Positions 51,652-61,267 are shown, counted from the first letter of the stretch. The stretch: DNA of 64,000 bases from Acidihalobacter prosperus (GCF_000754095.2 NZ_JQSG02000002.1:277584-341583), one strand, 5' to 3'. Notes: a model not told the origin generated them from the sequence alone. Translations and numbers: made by a program.

Positions 51652-52107
51652 TCAGCCGCCGAACAGGCGCTGCCACCAGCGACGGCGGTTGTTCGCCAGC
51701 GGCATGGCGTCGGCCAGATCGACCGGCGGCAACCGCGACACCACCCAGCCGGGCGGGGTTGGTTGCCCGCTCGACCCGCATGAGGATCCCAGATGGTTGG
51801 GATCGAATATCTTGACCAGACGGGGTTGTGCCGGATCGTCGGCATAGACGATGCCGCAATAGTCGTGATCGTGCTCGCGCCGCAATAGGGTATCGATCTC
51901 GTCGATGAAATGCGACAGCGCCTCGGCGTCGACGACGGCATCGGGAACCGGCTCGCCCACGGCATAGACGTACCAGCCTTCGTCGGCGCGCGCCCTCAGA
52001 CGCGCCCAGAACTCGTCAAGCTGCGGCCAGCGCAGGATGCCGACGCTGCGGCCCCGGTAGAGACCGAGGAAATCTTCGGAAGGAACTTGTGGGGAATCGG
52101 GCGACAT
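51652..52107 (-). CDS. Unknown protein (151 aa) next to dsrE2
   Basis: The 151-residue soluble protein opens MSPDSPQVPSEDFLGLYRG and contains WPQLDEFWARLRARADEGWY, CGIVYADDPAQPRLVKIFDP, SSCGSS and a basic, Trp-rich end (NNRRRWWQRLFGG). I recognise no named domain. It is transcribed with DsrE2, 66 bases downstream of it. The two conserved-looking cysteines and the neighbour hint at sulfur metabolism, but that is inference. Confidence 0.65.
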   Translation of the reverse strand: MSPDSPQVPSEDFLGLYRGRSVGILRWPQLDEFWARLRARADEGWYVYAVGEPVPDAVVDAEALSHFIDEIDTLLRREHDHDYCGIVYADDPAQPRLVKIFDPNHLGSSCGSSGQPTPPGWVVSRLPPVDLADAMPLANNRRRWWQRLFGG

Positions 52108-52173
52108 GCGGTCAACCCGCTTGCGCGTGCCCGGGCCTTGCAGGCAGCCCGGGCACGCACAACGTGCGGGACA

Positions 52174-52653
52174 TCAGATGAACAGGCAGATGTCGCTTTC
52201 GCCGGCGAACTCGAAGAAGGTCGCGGCGCCGCCGAATTCGATACCGTCGATGAAGTCGGAAGGGTTCATGTCGAACAGATCGACCGTCATCTGGCAGGCC
52301 ACCATGCGCACCTCGGCCTCCTGGCAGAGTTCGCGCAGCTCTTCGAGGCTGGCCACGCCCTTGGCCTTCATCTTGTTCTTCATCATCATGGTCATCATGC
52401 CTTCCATGCCCGGCAGCGCGGTGCCGAGGATGGGGAACCACTTGTCCATGCCCATCGGCATGGGCATGCCCGGGTTGCCGAGCGGGCTGACCTTGACGTC
52501 GAGCTTTTTCTTCAGCAGCTGCAGGCCGTAGAAGGTGAAGAACACCTCGGTGCTATAGCCGAGGGCCGCGGCCGTGGACGCCAGAATAAAGGGAGGATAT
52601 CCCCAGTCCAGGGTGCCCTTGGTCGCAATGATGGCGAGTTTCTTCTCCGACAT
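52174..52653 (-). CDS. dsrE2: DsrE2-type sulfur-trafficking protein
   Basis: The 159-residue DsrE/F-like protein opens MSEKKLAIIATKGTLDWGYP. LGYSTEVFFTFYGLQLLKK is the second helix region, followed by a Met-rich stretch (PGMEGMMTMMMKNKMK) and the conserved VRMVACQMTVDLF with the persulfide-carrying Cys. In sulfur oxidisers DsrE2 works with rhodanese and TusA to hand sulfane sulfur to cytoplasmic oxidation. Those partners are not in the window. A GGAGGA ribosome-binding site and an AT-rich upstream region indicate an own promoter. Confidence 0.88.
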   Translation of the reverse strand: MSEKKLAIIATKGTLDWGYPPFILASTAAALGYSTEVFFTFYGLQLLKKKLDVKVSPLGNPGMPMPMGMDKWFPILGTALPGMEGMMTMMMKNKMKAKGVASLEELRELCQEAEVRMVACQMTVDLFDMNPSDFIDGIEFGGAATFFEFAGESDICLFI

Positions 52654-52726
52654 AATCCATATCCTCCGCGAATAAATCGTAGTGCTTATGCTAATATTCG
52701 AATGATTCTCCGATTAAGACGCTGTG

Positions 52727-53275
52727 TCAAGACTGACCCAGGGCCCCCGTCCTGGCGAGTCCCGCCGTCTTCGCGCGCAGCCAGGCGAAACGCCGCTCCG
52801 CCAGCCAGAACCCACCGAACAACAACGCCACGTACACCAGATCGCCGGCCAGCGCGTTGCGCAGGAAGGGAATGCCCGCGATATAGGCGGCGGCCAGCCC
52901 GGCGGCATCCCTGGGGTAGAGTCCGGTGGTCAGCCACGCGCCGAAATTGCTGATCAGGAAGAACGCGATGGCGCCCGCCAGCGTGGCTGCGGCAATTCGT
53001 CGCAATCCTCGGCGGCGGCGCAGGGCAAAGCCGATCAGCACGCTGACCGCGAACCCCGCATACACGAAGACCATGCCCGGATAGAAGCCGAGCACCCAGT
53101 CGCTGAGCAGCAGCGCCGCGAAAGGCACCACGAAGGCCAGGCGGCGGTCGTCAAGATGCGCTCCGGCAAACAGTGCCAGCGCGGCCACGGGGGTGAAATT
53201 GGGCCAGTGCGGCAGCAGCCGCAGCGCGGCCGTGGCGAAGATCAGCAGGCACAGGGTCAGCAATCGGGGGGTCAT
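52727..53275 (-). CDS. DUF6580-like integral membrane protein
   Basis: The 182-residue protein has about five or six membrane helices. It opens MTPRLLTLCLLIFATAALRL and has PHWPNFTPVAALALFAGAHL, LLLSDWVLGFYPGMVF and AFFLISNFGAWLTTGLYP, typical of the DUF6580 family, which resembles ECF transporter S-components. It follows the ROK gene by 32 bases on the same strand in a cobalamin-riboswitch operon, so a role in cobalamin or precursor transport is possible. The start was chosen at the first Met with membrane-protein character. Confidence 0.75.
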   Translation of the reverse strand: MTPRLLTLCLLIFATAALRLLPHWPNFTPVAALALFAGAHLDDRRLAFVVPFAALLLSDWVLGFYPGMVFVYAGFAVSVLIGFALRRRRGLRRIAAATLAGAIAFFLISNFGAWLTTGLYPRDAAGLAAAYIAGIPFLRNALAGDLVYVALLFGGFWLAERRFAWLRAKTAGLARTGALGQS

Positions 53276-53307
53276 GTCGGTCTCCGCAAAATCGGTTGGC
53301 GGCGATT

Positions 53308-54207
53308 CTAGTCCGTCCAGAGGCGCGCCGCACCCCGCACGCCGCTGGAATCGCCATGACGCGCCGTCGTCAGCCGGGTGTCGACGCGGTCGGAAAAGAC
53401 GTATCTGCCCCAGCGCCCGCTCACGGCAGCGCACAGGCCGGGCAGATTGGACAGTCCGCCGGCGAGCACGATCACCTCGGGATCCAGCACGTTGATCACC
53501 ATGGCCAGACCGCGCGCCAGACGGTCGGCATGACGGTCAAGCGTGGCCTGTGCCGTGCGGTCACCGGCGGCGGCCTGCTGCACGACGGCTGGCGCATCGA
53601 GCCCGACGCCGGTGACCGCGGCATGATCGCGCGCGAGGCCTGGGCCGGAAACGAAGGTTTCCAGACAGCCGCGGCGACCGCAGTAACAGGCCGGCCCCGG
53701 TCGCTCCTCGTCGCGGGGCCAAGGCAAGGGGTTGTGCCCCCATTCGCCGGCGATGGCATTGGCGCCGGTCAGCAGCCGGCCGCCGACCACGATACCGCCG
53801 CCGGCACCGGTGCCCAGGATCACCGCGAACACCGACGCCGCGCCGGCCGCAGCGCCGTCGGCGGTCTCGGACAGGGCCAGGCAGTTGGCGTCGTTGGCGA
53901 GCCTCACCTCGCGCCCGAGCCGGCACGCCAGATCCTCGCCCAGGGCGCGACCGTTGAGACAGGTCGAGTTCGCATTCTTGATCAAGCCGCTGGCGGGCGA
54001 TATCGCGCCCGGGGTGCCCACGCCCACGGTACAGCGTACCCCAAGCGCCTGCTCGGCGGATTCGACCAATTCACCGACGACCTCGACCGTGCCCGCGTAA
54101 TCGCCCTGGGGGGTCGGGACGCGTCGGCGCAGACACTCATGGCCATCCGGATCGAGTACCGCCACCTCGATCTTGGTGCCGCCAAGATCGACGCCGAGAC
54201 GCCACAT
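53308..54207 (-). CDS. ROK family sugar kinase
   Basis: The 299-residue kinase has the ATP phosphate loop LGVDLGGTKIEVAVLD at the N terminus, GVGTPGAISPASG, NDANCLALSE (catalytic Asp near residue 105), GTGAGGGIVVGGRLL and GEWGHNPLPW. The ROK zinc site CYCGRRGCLE is complete. Family members phosphorylate fructose, glucose, N-acetylglucosamine or N-acetylmannosamine; the substrate is not clear here. It abuts the adenosyltransferase gene with no gap, so it belongs to the btuB operon. Confidence 0.88.
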   Translation of the reverse strand: MWRLGVDLGGTKIEVAVLDPDGHECLRRRVPTPQGDYAGTVEVVGELVESAEQALGVRCTVGVGTPGAISPASGLIKNANSTCLNGRALGEDLACRLGREVRLANDANCLALSETADGAAAGAASVFAVILGTGAGGGIVVGGRLLTGANAIAGEWGHNPLPWPRDEERPGPACYCGRRGCLETFVSGPGLARDHAAVTGVGLDAPAVVQQAAAGDRTAQATLDRHADRLARGLAMVINVLDPEVIVLAGGLSNLPGLCAAVSGRWGRYVFSDRVDTRLTTARHGDSSGVRGAARLWTD

Positions 54208-54780
54208 TCAGGGATTCCCTTCCGGATCGGGACGGGCCGGCTTGCACCAGTAGACCTCGCCGGTACCCGTGTCGCGGGCCAATACCCGCGACAGCACGAA
54301 CAACAGGTCGGAAAGGCGATTGAGATAGCGCAGCAACTCCGGGGGAACCGGCTCGTCGCGTTCCAGCGCGACCAGCCCGCGCTCGGCGCGCCGGCAGACC
54401 GCGCGCGCCAGGTGGCAGGCGGCCGCGGCACGTGCGCCGCCGGGGAGTATGAACTCGCGCAGCGGCGGCAGCGCCCCGTTGAATCCGTCGAGCTCGCGTT
54501 CCAGCCGCGTGCTGGCCTGCGCCTCGAGCAGGCACTGCCCCGGCAGGCTGAGCGAACCGCCCAGCGAGAACAGGTCGTGCTGCACGCGGGTCAGACACTC
54601 GCGCACCGCATCCGGCATCTCCGCCTCGGCCAGCACCAGCGCCAGCGTGCTGTTGAGCTCGTCCACCTCGCCCATCGCCGCCACCCGCGGCGCATCCTTG
54701 GGCACGCGGCTGCCGTCGGCCAGCCCCGTGCTGCCGTCGTCGCCGGTACGGGTATAGATGCGGGTCAGACGGTTGCCCAT
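54208..54780 (-). CDS. pduO: Cob(I)alamin adenosyltransferase, PduO type
   Basis: The 190-residue enzyme makes adenosylcobalamin from cob(I)alamin and ATP. The N-terminal ATP-binding TRTGDDGSTGLADGSRVPKD and GEVDELNSTLAL are signatures, and RRAERGLVALERDEPVPPE with YLNRLSDLLFVLSR forms the active-site helices. The ATG shares one base with the btuB stop. It is the second gene behind the cobalamin riboswitch. Confidence 0.93.
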   Translation of the reverse strand: MGNRLTRIYTRTGDDGSTGLADGSRVPKDAPRVAAMGEVDELNSTLALVLAEAEMPDAVRECLTRVQHDLFSLGGSLSLPGQCLLEAQASTRLERELDGFNGALPPLREFILPGGARAAAACHLARAVCRRAERGLVALERDEPVPPELLRYLNRLSDLLFVLSRVLARDTGTGEVYWCKPARPDPEGNP

Positions 54781-56630
54781 CAGGTGCTCCCGAAGTCGTA
54801 ACGCAGGCCGATCATCGCGCTGCGCGTGGGCGCCGTATAGGCGATGTCGGTGCCGTAATAGGCCGGAACATAGTAGGTGTTGAGCAGGTTGTCGACGCTG
54901 GCATGCAGGGTCAGGGCACGGCTGAGGTGCACGCGCAGGCTGAGGTTGCCGAGCACGTACGGGTCCAGCGTCTGGCCGCTGATGTCGTTGCGGCGACCGG
55001 TCCAGATCCAGTCGCTGCCCAGCAGCCAGGTGCCGGCGTCGTAGGCCAGGCGCGCGCGGTAGCTGTGCGAGGCGCGGCGCAACAAGCGCTGGCCGGTGGT
55101 GAGATTGAGCGGATCCTGCCAGGTCGCATCCACCGCCGCGTCGAAGCCGGCGAGGCGCCAGAACCAGCCCGCAGTCACCCCGCGGATGCGCGCTTGCTGC
55201 ACGTTGCGGTTCTGGTAGCGGTAGGTGCCGGGGTTCACCAGGACCGTCTCGATCAGGTCGTCGATACGCTGCTGGTAGGCCGACACGTGCAACCTTCCGG
55301 CCGCGCCGAAGGCCGTGCTCAAATCCGCCTGCACGCTGCGCGAGGTCTCTGGCTTGAGCGCCGGATTGCCGCCGTAGCCGTAGAGATCGTTGAAGGTCGG
55401 CGCGCGATAGCCGGTGCCCGTGGAGACATCGAGCGTGGTGTCCGCGCCGAGGCGGTAGCCCAGTCCCACGTTCCAGGTGTCGTGACCGCCGAACTGGCTG
55501 TCGTCCGTGCGCCGCGCCGCCGTGGTCAGGCGCCAGGCACCGAACTGCTGCTGCCATTCGGCATAGCCGGCGTCGGTGCGACGGTAATCGTTATAGGCCG
55601 AGCCGTAGCTCAGGCTTGCGGCATGGGTGCGCGCGCGGCTCGCGCCGAACAGCCAGTGGACCCCGCCGCCCGCATAGGCAAGCTCGGCATGCAGGGCATT
55701 GCGGGTGCTGTGCGCGAAATCGTAGGCCGAGGGGTTATAGCTTTCGGGCTGGTCCTGATTCAACGTGTTGCGCGTCTGTTCGACCCCGCCCCTGAGCCGC
55801 CAACCACCACCCAGCGGCAGCCCGGCGCGCAGCGCGGCGGTCTGGTGCAGATAGCGCTGCGAGGCCAGCGAGAGTGGCGAATATGGCGGGTAGCCGACGG
55901 CATAGGCGCCGCGCCCCCGGCTCTGCCACAGGTCGGCGCGCAGGTCCGCGCCGTGGGCGTGCGCGTCGGCATAGGCGCTCAGCGTGCGGTTGCTGTAGGG
56001 CGCCGGCTGGTCCAGACCGGCGACCGGCGGCGTACCGGCGGTATGCTCGCCACTGACGGTGGCGCCCGCGGCGGCATGGCGGCCGGCGGCGTGCACCCCG
56101 AGCGAGCCGGTGCGCGTGCCCCAGCCGCCGGCGGCGGCCGACAGATGGCCGCCTACCCCGGCCGGCTGGCGGGTGATGATGTTGACCACGCCGCCGATGG
56201 CATTGGAGCCCCACAGCGTCGACAGCGGCCCCTGCACCACCTCGATGCGCTCGATGTCGGCCGCAGGGATGTCCGCCCACGGCGCACCGCCGCTGGTCGA
56301 ATCGTTGAGCGGCACGCCGTTGACCAGCACCTTGACCATGTTGCTGTTGGTGCCCTGCAGGAATACCGAGGTGAGCTGCCCGGGGCCGCCGCTGGCCACC
56401 ACGTCGAAACCCGGATAGAAACGCAGCACGCCGGCCGCGGTGGCCGCACCGCTGGCCTCGATCTGGCTGCGGCCGATGACCCGCGTCGGCACCACGGCAT
56501 CGCTCGCCGGCTGCTCGAATCGGGTAGGCGTGATGACCAGCACCGGCGGCTGGCCGGCCGCCTGCGCGGCCTGCAGGGTGGACAGCAATGCCAGACCGGC
56601 ACTGCCGATGAAAACGCAACGATGACGCAT
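54780..56630 (-). CDS. btuB: TonB-dependent cobalamin receptor
   Basis: The 616-residue outer-membrane receptor has a signal peptide (FIGSAGLALLSTLQAAQAAG), a TonB box (VLVITPTR) and a plug domain (TSVFLQGTNSNMVKVLVNGV, then IERIEVVQGPLSTLWGSNAI). A 22-strand barrel follows, ending SAMIGLRYDFGST with a hydrophobic C terminus; the last residue is Thr rather than Phe. The length matches E. coli BtuB (614). The cobalamin riboswitch upstream supports B12 or corrinoid as substrate. Confidence 0.93.
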   Translation of the reverse strand: MRHRCVFIGSAGLALLSTLQAAQAAGQPPVLVITPTRFEQPASDAVVPTRVIGRSQIEASGAATAAGVLRFYPGFDVVASGGPGQLTSVFLQGTNSNMVKVLVNGVPLNDSTSGGAPWADIPAADIERIEVVQGPLSTLWGSNAIGGVVNIITRQPAGVGGHLSAAAGGWGTRTGSLGVHAAGRHAAAGATVSGEHTAGTPPVAGLDQPAPYSNRTLSAYADAHAHGADLRADLWQSRGRGAYAVGYPPYSPLSLASQRYLHQTAALRAGLPLGGGWRLRGGVEQTRNTLNQDQPESYNPSAYDFAHSTRNALHAELAYAGGGVHWLFGASRARTHAASLSYGSAYNDYRRTDAGYAEWQQQFGAWRLTTAARRTDDSQFGGHDTWNVGLGYRLGADTTLDVSTGTGYRAPTFNDLYGYGGNPALKPETSRSVQADLSTAFGAAGRLHVSAYQQRIDDLIETVLVNPGTYRYQNRNVQQARIRGVTAGWFWRLAGFDAAVDATWQDPLNLTTGQRLLRRASHSYRARLAYDAGTWLLGSDWIWTGRRNDISGQTLDPYVLGNLSLRVHLSRALTLHASVDNLLNTYYVPAYYGTDIAYTAPTRSAMIGLRYDFGST

Positions 56631-56745
56631 GGTGGCCCTCCGCGCACCTGATTGGGGGAAGTTCGCGGAGAGCACGGGGTTGCGCCGGGACAAGGTGCCG
56701 GCGGCATTCCCCTGTCGCCCGCCGCGACCGGAACGTAGACGCCAG

Positions 56746-56930
56746 GGCCGGTCTCCGGGCTGATGGGCGCGATGCGACGCATCGCGGCGAACCGCCTTCC
56801 CATGCGCAAGCGCACAGTGGCCAGTGTGGTGTCGCCTTGACCCAATCACCGTTGCGGGGGCAGCGCCGGACTGGTCCTTACGGACGCACCGGCTTCCCGT
56901 TTAACCCCGCGCACGCGCGGGGCACCCTGG
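56746..56930 (-). promoter_or_regulatory. Cobalamin riboswitch upstream of btuB
   Basis: The minus strand shows the element in order: GGTGCC, TTAAACGGGAAGCCGGTGCG, a GCTGCCCCCGCAACGG core, GGGAAGGCG, and the B12 box AGCCCGGAGACCGGCC (56746-56761), a full match to the known consensus. It lies in the 371-base gap between the EAL-GGDEF gene and btuB. A GCCGG/CCGGC stem near 56686-56708 could be part of the expression platform. It should lower btuB-operon expression when cobalamin is plentiful. Confidence 0.93.
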
Positions 56931-57001
56931 TGTCGATATCGATAGCCGGCGGCATCGGCCGCCGGCGGGCGATCTTAGCAGCTTTGGCGGGCGGCGGGGA
57001 C

Positions 57002-58834
57002 TCAGGCGTAGCGGCGGCCGTCGCCGGCCGGGACCGACCCGCCCTCGGCGATCGATCCACGCGCTTCGCCCTCCATCAGACGGCGGTCCACGAACAGGCC
57101 GTTGCCGGGAATGCGCTTGGCCATGCACTTGACCTCGCTCGCGCGGGCAGCGACCTCGTGATGGTTCTTGAATCCGCCCGGCGCGACCTGGACCACGCCG
57201 ATGGACAGCGACAGCAGCTCGTGGAACAGCTCGCGCCCCTGCCGGTCGGGCGCGAGTATGCCGCCGGCCTCGCGCTCGGCCTCGTCGTAGAAGCTCGGCG
57301 CCAGCGCCTCGAAACGCGCGAGCACGGCTTCGAGCGTGGCCAGCCAGCTCTGCGAGGCCAGCACGAGCACGAAGTCGTCGCCGCCGACATGGCCCACGAA
57401 ATCGGTCTGCGGATCGATGGACTCGCTGAGCAGCCGCCCCATCTCTCGGATCACGTGATCGCCGCGCGCATAACCGTAGTAATCGTTGTAGGGCTTGAAG
57501 GAATCCATGTCGCAGTACGCGACCACGAAATTGATGCCGCGATCGAGATAGATGTCGATCTGCTCGTTGACCGGCACGCTGCCCGGCAGCTGGGTCAGCG
57601 GATTGGCGTAGCGCGCGTACTGGATCTGCAGCTCGGTGAGGCGGCGCAGCAGATCGATGACCGTGCCCAGACCGAGATACCGTCCCTGGTCGTCGGTGAT
57701 GATGAAATCGCGGTCCCAGTCGTCCTCGATCTGGCTGGTGACGAGCTGGCTGAGCTGTTCCAGCGGCGTATCCTGCGAAACCACCAGCGGGCGCGCATCC
57801 ATGAAGCCGCGAATCGGCTTGCGCGCGTTCAGCTCGCGCACGTAGCGGCGCGCGTAGAAGTCCATGATCTGATGCCGCCGCACGATGCCGACCGGGCGTT
57901 CGCCGTCCGCCACCACCACCGAACGCAGCTGCGGCTCCTGCTGGAACAGCTCGACCACGCCCGGCAGGGGCGTCGACGGCGCGATCGCCGTGGCGCGGCG
58001 CAGCAGCCCGCGCGCGGTGCCCGCGCGATGGCGCGGCGAAGGCACCCGGCACATGCCGCCAAGCTGCGGCAACGAGCGCGGCGGATGCTGCGCCGGCCGC
58101 TGCAGGTAGTATCCCTGCGCCAGCTCGATGCCCAGCGAGGCGATCACCGCATACTCCTCGCGCGTCTCGATGCCTTCGACGACCAGGCGGCTGTCCAGCT
58201 CCTTGGCGATCTCGCGCATCGAACGCACGAACTGGCGCTTGACCGGATCCTCATGGATGTTCTGCGCGAAGTGGCCGTCGATCTTGACGTATTCTGGCCG
58301 CAGCTCGGTCCAGTGGCGCAACCCGCCGTAACCGGAGCCGAGGTCGTCGATGGCGATCGCGAAGCCCATCTCCCGGTAGTGTTCCACCGCCTCCTGCATC
58401 ACCCGGTAATCCTTGATCGGCGTGTGCTCGGTCAGCTCGATGACCACCCGTTCCGGCGACAGGCCGGCCGCCTCCAGATACTGCAGCGTGCGGCCGCGCG
58501 GACCGTCCGTCTGGGTGATGGTCTCCGGAGTCACATTGAGGAACAGTCGGCCGGGCAGGTCGAGCTGGCCGAAGCGTTCGATGGCGAGCCGCCGGCAGAG
58601 ATGATCGAGCTCCGACAGCGCGCCGCAGGCCATGGCGGTATCGAACAGCGTGAGCGGACTGTGCAGCGGGCTGTCCGAGGGGCCGCGGATCAGCGCCTCG
58701 TAGCCGAAAATTCCGCCCACCGCCACATCGGCGATGGGCTGGAACAGGACGTGCATCTGCCGGCTGGCCAGCAGTTCACGCAACGGTTCGCACAGCGGAT
58801 TCGGCATATCGATCGTCGGACGGCATCGGGACAT
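57002..58834 (-). CDS. EAL-CBS-GGDEF cyclic-di-GMP regulator
   Basis: The 610-residue cytoplasmic protein has no membrane segment. The EAL domain (about 20-260) keeps key residues: YEALIRGP, LFLNVTPETI, ELTE, IAIDDLGSGYGG, YVKIDGHF, VVEGIETREE and QGYYLQRP. A CBS pair lies at about 270-410 (RSVVVADGERPVGIVRRHQ; DFIITDDQGRYLGLGTV). The C-terminal GGDEF domain reads GGDDF in GHVGGDDFVLVL, and the RxxD inhibitory site is replaced by PQTD. Phosphodiesterase activity looks intact; cyclase activity is uncertain. CBS domains suggest control by a nucleotide. Confidence 0.9.
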   Translation of the reverse strand: MSRCRPTIDMPNPLCEPLRELLASRQMHVLFQPIADVAVGGIFGYEALIRGPSDSPLHSPLTLFDTAMACGALSELDHLCRRLAIERFGQLDLPGRLFLNVTPETITQTDGPRGRTLQYLEAAGLSPERVVIELTEHTPIKDYRVMQEAVEHYREMGFAIAIDDLGSGYGGLRHWTELRPEYVKIDGHFAQNIHEDPVKRQFVRSMREIAKELDSRLVVEGIETREEYAVIASLGIELAQGYYLQRPAQHPPRSLPQLGGMCRVPSPRHRAGTARGLLRRATAIAPSTPLPGVVELFQQEPQLRSVVVADGERPVGIVRRHQIMDFYARRYVRELNARKPIRGFMDARPLVVSQDTPLEQLSQLVTSQIEDDWDRDFIITDDQGRYLGLGTVIDLLRRLTELQIQYARYANPLTQLPGSVPVNEQIDIYLDRGINFVVAYCDMDSFKPYNDYYGYARGDHVIREMGRLLSESIDPQTDFVGHVGGDDFVLVLASQSWLATLEAVLARFEALAPSFYDEAEREAGGILAPDRQGRELFHELLSLSIGVVQVAPGGFKNHHEVAARASEVKCMAKRIPGNGLFVDRRLMEGEARGSIAEGGSVPAGDGRRYA

Positions 58835-58892
58835 GCATCCATAGCATTGTCTTATGACCGGGAAATGACAGCCGACGACCGACGCCCCGGCC

Positions 58893-61181
58893 TCACCCCC
58901 CCGCTGCGGCGCCGATTTCCGCGCGTAGCGCCCGCGCCGAGGCCACCATTTCGCGCAGCGAAGCCTCCACCTCCGGCCAGCCGCGCGTCTTGAGTCCGCA
59001 ATCCGGATTCACCCACAGCCGCGACCAGCCGAGGCGTTCGGCCGCCGCATACAGCAACGCGCGCATGCGTTCGGCCGCCGGCACGTTCGGCGAATGGATG
59101 TCGTAGACTCCCGGGCCGATCTCGTTGGGGTAGGCATAGTCGGCGAAGGCGTCGAGCAGCTCCATGTCCGAACGCGCGGTCTCGATGGTAATCACGTCCG
59201 CATCCAGCGCCGCGATCGCCTCGATGATGTCGTTGAATTCCGAATAACACATATGTGTATGGATCTGCGTCTCGTCGGCCACGCCCGATGTGGCGAGACG
59301 GAAGGCCTGCACCGCCCAGTCCAGATAGGCCGGCCAGTCGGCGCGGCGCAGCGGCAGCCCCTCGCGGAAGGCCGGTTCGTCGACCTGGATCACGCCGATG
59401 CCGGCGCGCTCCAGATCGCCCACCTCGTCGCGCAGGGCCAGCGCGATCTGCCGGCAGACCTCGGCGCGCGGGATGTCGTCGCGCACGAAGGACCATTGCA
59501 GGATGGTGACCGGCCCGGTGAGCATGCCCTTGACCGGTCGCTCGGTCAGCGACTGCGCATACACGCTCCAGTCCACGGTCATCGGCCGCGGACGGCTCAC
59601 GTCGCCCCAGATCACCGGCGGCTTCACGCAGCGCGAGCCATAGGATTGCACCCAGCCGTGCGCGGTCGCGGCGAAGCCGTCCAGGCGCTCGCCGAAATAC
59701 TCCACCATGTCGGTGCGTTCCGGCTCGCCGTGCACCAGCACGTCCAGCCCATAGGCTTCCTGGGCGCGGATCACATGCTCGATCTCGGTACGCAGAAAGG
59801 CTTCATAACCGGCCTCGTCGAGGCGTCCGGCACGCCAGTCGCGGCGCGCCGTACGGATTTCGTCGGTCTGCGGGAAAGAGCCGATGGTCGTGGTCGGCAG
59901 CGGCGGCAGATGCAGCTTCTCGTGCTGCACCTGCGCACGCGCCTCGTAGAGGCTGGCGCGGCGCGCCGCATCGGGCGGCAGTGCGGCCAGCCGCGCCGCG
60001 ACATCGGCGCGGTGCACGCGGGCGGAAGCGCGGCGCGCCGCCAAGGCGGCACTCGCCGCGGTCAGCGCCTCGCCGCCTTCGCCGGCCAGCGCCTGACGCA
60101 GCGCCACCACCTCGTCGAGCTTCTGGCGCGCGAAGGCCATCCACGCGCGCAGCTCGGGGTCGAGACCGCTCTCCTGCGACAGATCGACCGGCACGTGCAG
60201 CAGCGAGCAGGACGGCGCCAGCCACAGGCGATCCGCGCCGAGGCGCTCGGCCAGCGGCGCCAGGCGCTCGCACAATACGGCAAGGTCGGCACGCCACGGG
60301 CTGCGCCCGTCGATCACGCCGGCGGACAGTACCTTGTAGCCGGGCAGCCGGTCCGCCGCTAGCGCCAGTTCGTCCGCGCGCACCGCATCGAGGTGCAAGC
60401 CGTCGACCGGCAGGCCGCAGGCCAGCGCCAGATTCTCCGCCAGCGGGCCGAAATAGGTCGCCAGCAGACGCTTCGGGCCGCGCCCCTGCAGCCGGTTGTA
60501 GGCGGCCTCGCAGGCCGTGCGCCACGTCGGCGGCAGGTCCAGCGCCAGCGCCGGCTCGTCGATCTGCACCCAGTCGACGCCCAGGGCGCCCAGACGGTAC
60601 AGAATCTGCCCGTACACCGGCAGCAGGTTGTCCAGCAGCGCGAGCCGGTCGTCGACGCCGCCCTTCATCTTGCCGAGCCACAGGTAGCTGATCGGCCCCA
60701 GAATCACCGGCTTGACGCGGTAGCCCTGGGCCTGCGCCGCCACCACCTCGTCGAACAGCCCCTCGCTGGCGATGCGGAACGCCTGATCGGGCGCGAACTC
60801 GGGGACGATGTAGTGGTAATTGGTGTCGAACCACTTGGTCATCTCGCAGGCGTCGGCCGGCGCGCCGCTCGGTGCACGCCCCCGCGCCATGCGGAAATAG
60901 GTATCGAGGTCGACCGGCTCGTCCGACGCGCCGAAGCGCGGCGGCACGCAGCCGAGCAGCGCGCTCATGTCCAGCACGTGGTCGTAGAGCGAGAAATCGC
61001 CCACCGGGATCAGGTCGAGGCCGGCATCGGCCTGGTCGCGCCAGCGTGCGTCGCGCACCGCCCGCGCCTCGGCGAGCAGCGCCTCGCGGTCGATGCGCCC
61101 GGCCCAGTAGGCCTCCAGCGCACGCTTGAGCTCGCGCCGCGGGCCGATCCTCGGGTAACCCAGGTTATGTACCGTCGTCAT
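58893..61181 (-). CDS. metE: Cobalamin-independent methionine synthase
   Basis: The 762-residue enzyme transfers methyl from methyltetrahydropteroyl-triglutamate to homocysteine without B12. The N-terminal barrel opens [20 protein letters not shown]. The C-terminal catalytic barrel has [20 protein letters not shown], the zinc ligands in [13 protein letters not shown] and [11 protein letters not shown], and [19 protein letters not shown]. The length matches E. coli MetE (753). It is divergent from metR, with a MetR box between them. Confidence 0.97.
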   Translation of the reverse strand: MTTVHNLGYPRIGPRRELKRALEAYWAGRIDREALLAEARAVRDARWRDQADAGLDLIPVGDFSLYDHVLDMSALLGCVPPRFGASDEPVDLDTYFRMARGRAPSGAPADACEMTKWFDTNYHYIVPEFAPDQAFRIASEGLFDEVVAAQAQGYRVKPVILGPISYLWLGKMKGGVDDRLALLDNLLPVYGQILYRLGALGVDWVQIDEPALALDLPPTWRTACEAAYNRLQGRGPKRLLATYFGPLAENLALACGLPVDGLHLDAVRADELALAADRLPGYKVLSAGVIDGRSPWRADLAVLCERLAPLAERLGADRLWLAPSCSLLHVPVDLSQESGLDPELRAWMAFARQKLDEVVALRQALAGEGGEALTAASAALAARRASARVHRADVAARLAALPPDAARRASLYEARAQVQHEKLHLPPLPTTTIGSFPQTDEIRTARRDWRAGRLDEAGYEAFLRTEIEHVIRAQEAYGLDVLVHGEPERTDMVEYFGERLDGFAATAHGWVQSYGSRCVKPPVIWGDVSRPRPMTVDWSVYAQSLTERPVKGMLTGPVTILQWSFVRDDIPRAEVCRQIALALRDEVGDLERAGIGVIQVDEPAFREGLPLRRADWPAYLDWAVQAFRLATSGVADETQIHTHMCYSEFNDIIEAIAALDADVITIETARSDMELLDAFADYAYPNEIGPGVYDIHSPNVPAAERMRALLYAAAERLGWSRLWVNPDCGLKTRGWPEVEASLREMVASARALRAEIGAAAGG

Positions 61182-61267
61182 ACGCCTCATCCTCGATCCG
61201 GTTGCGGAAAAACGGCAGTGTGCCCGGCGCAAAACATGAGTACAATTTCTAATATTTCACGTAAACA

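Noticed and set aside
56837..58993. 718-codon plus-strand open frame over the EAL-CBS-GGDEF gene
   Set aside because: It is a shadow frame rich in Arg/His/Gln/Leu; it also covers the riboswitch, and the minus strand has three intact domains.
61182..61267. Second MetR box for metE
   Set aside because: TGAGTACAATTTC near 61246 matches only part of TGAA-N5-TTCA and was not called.
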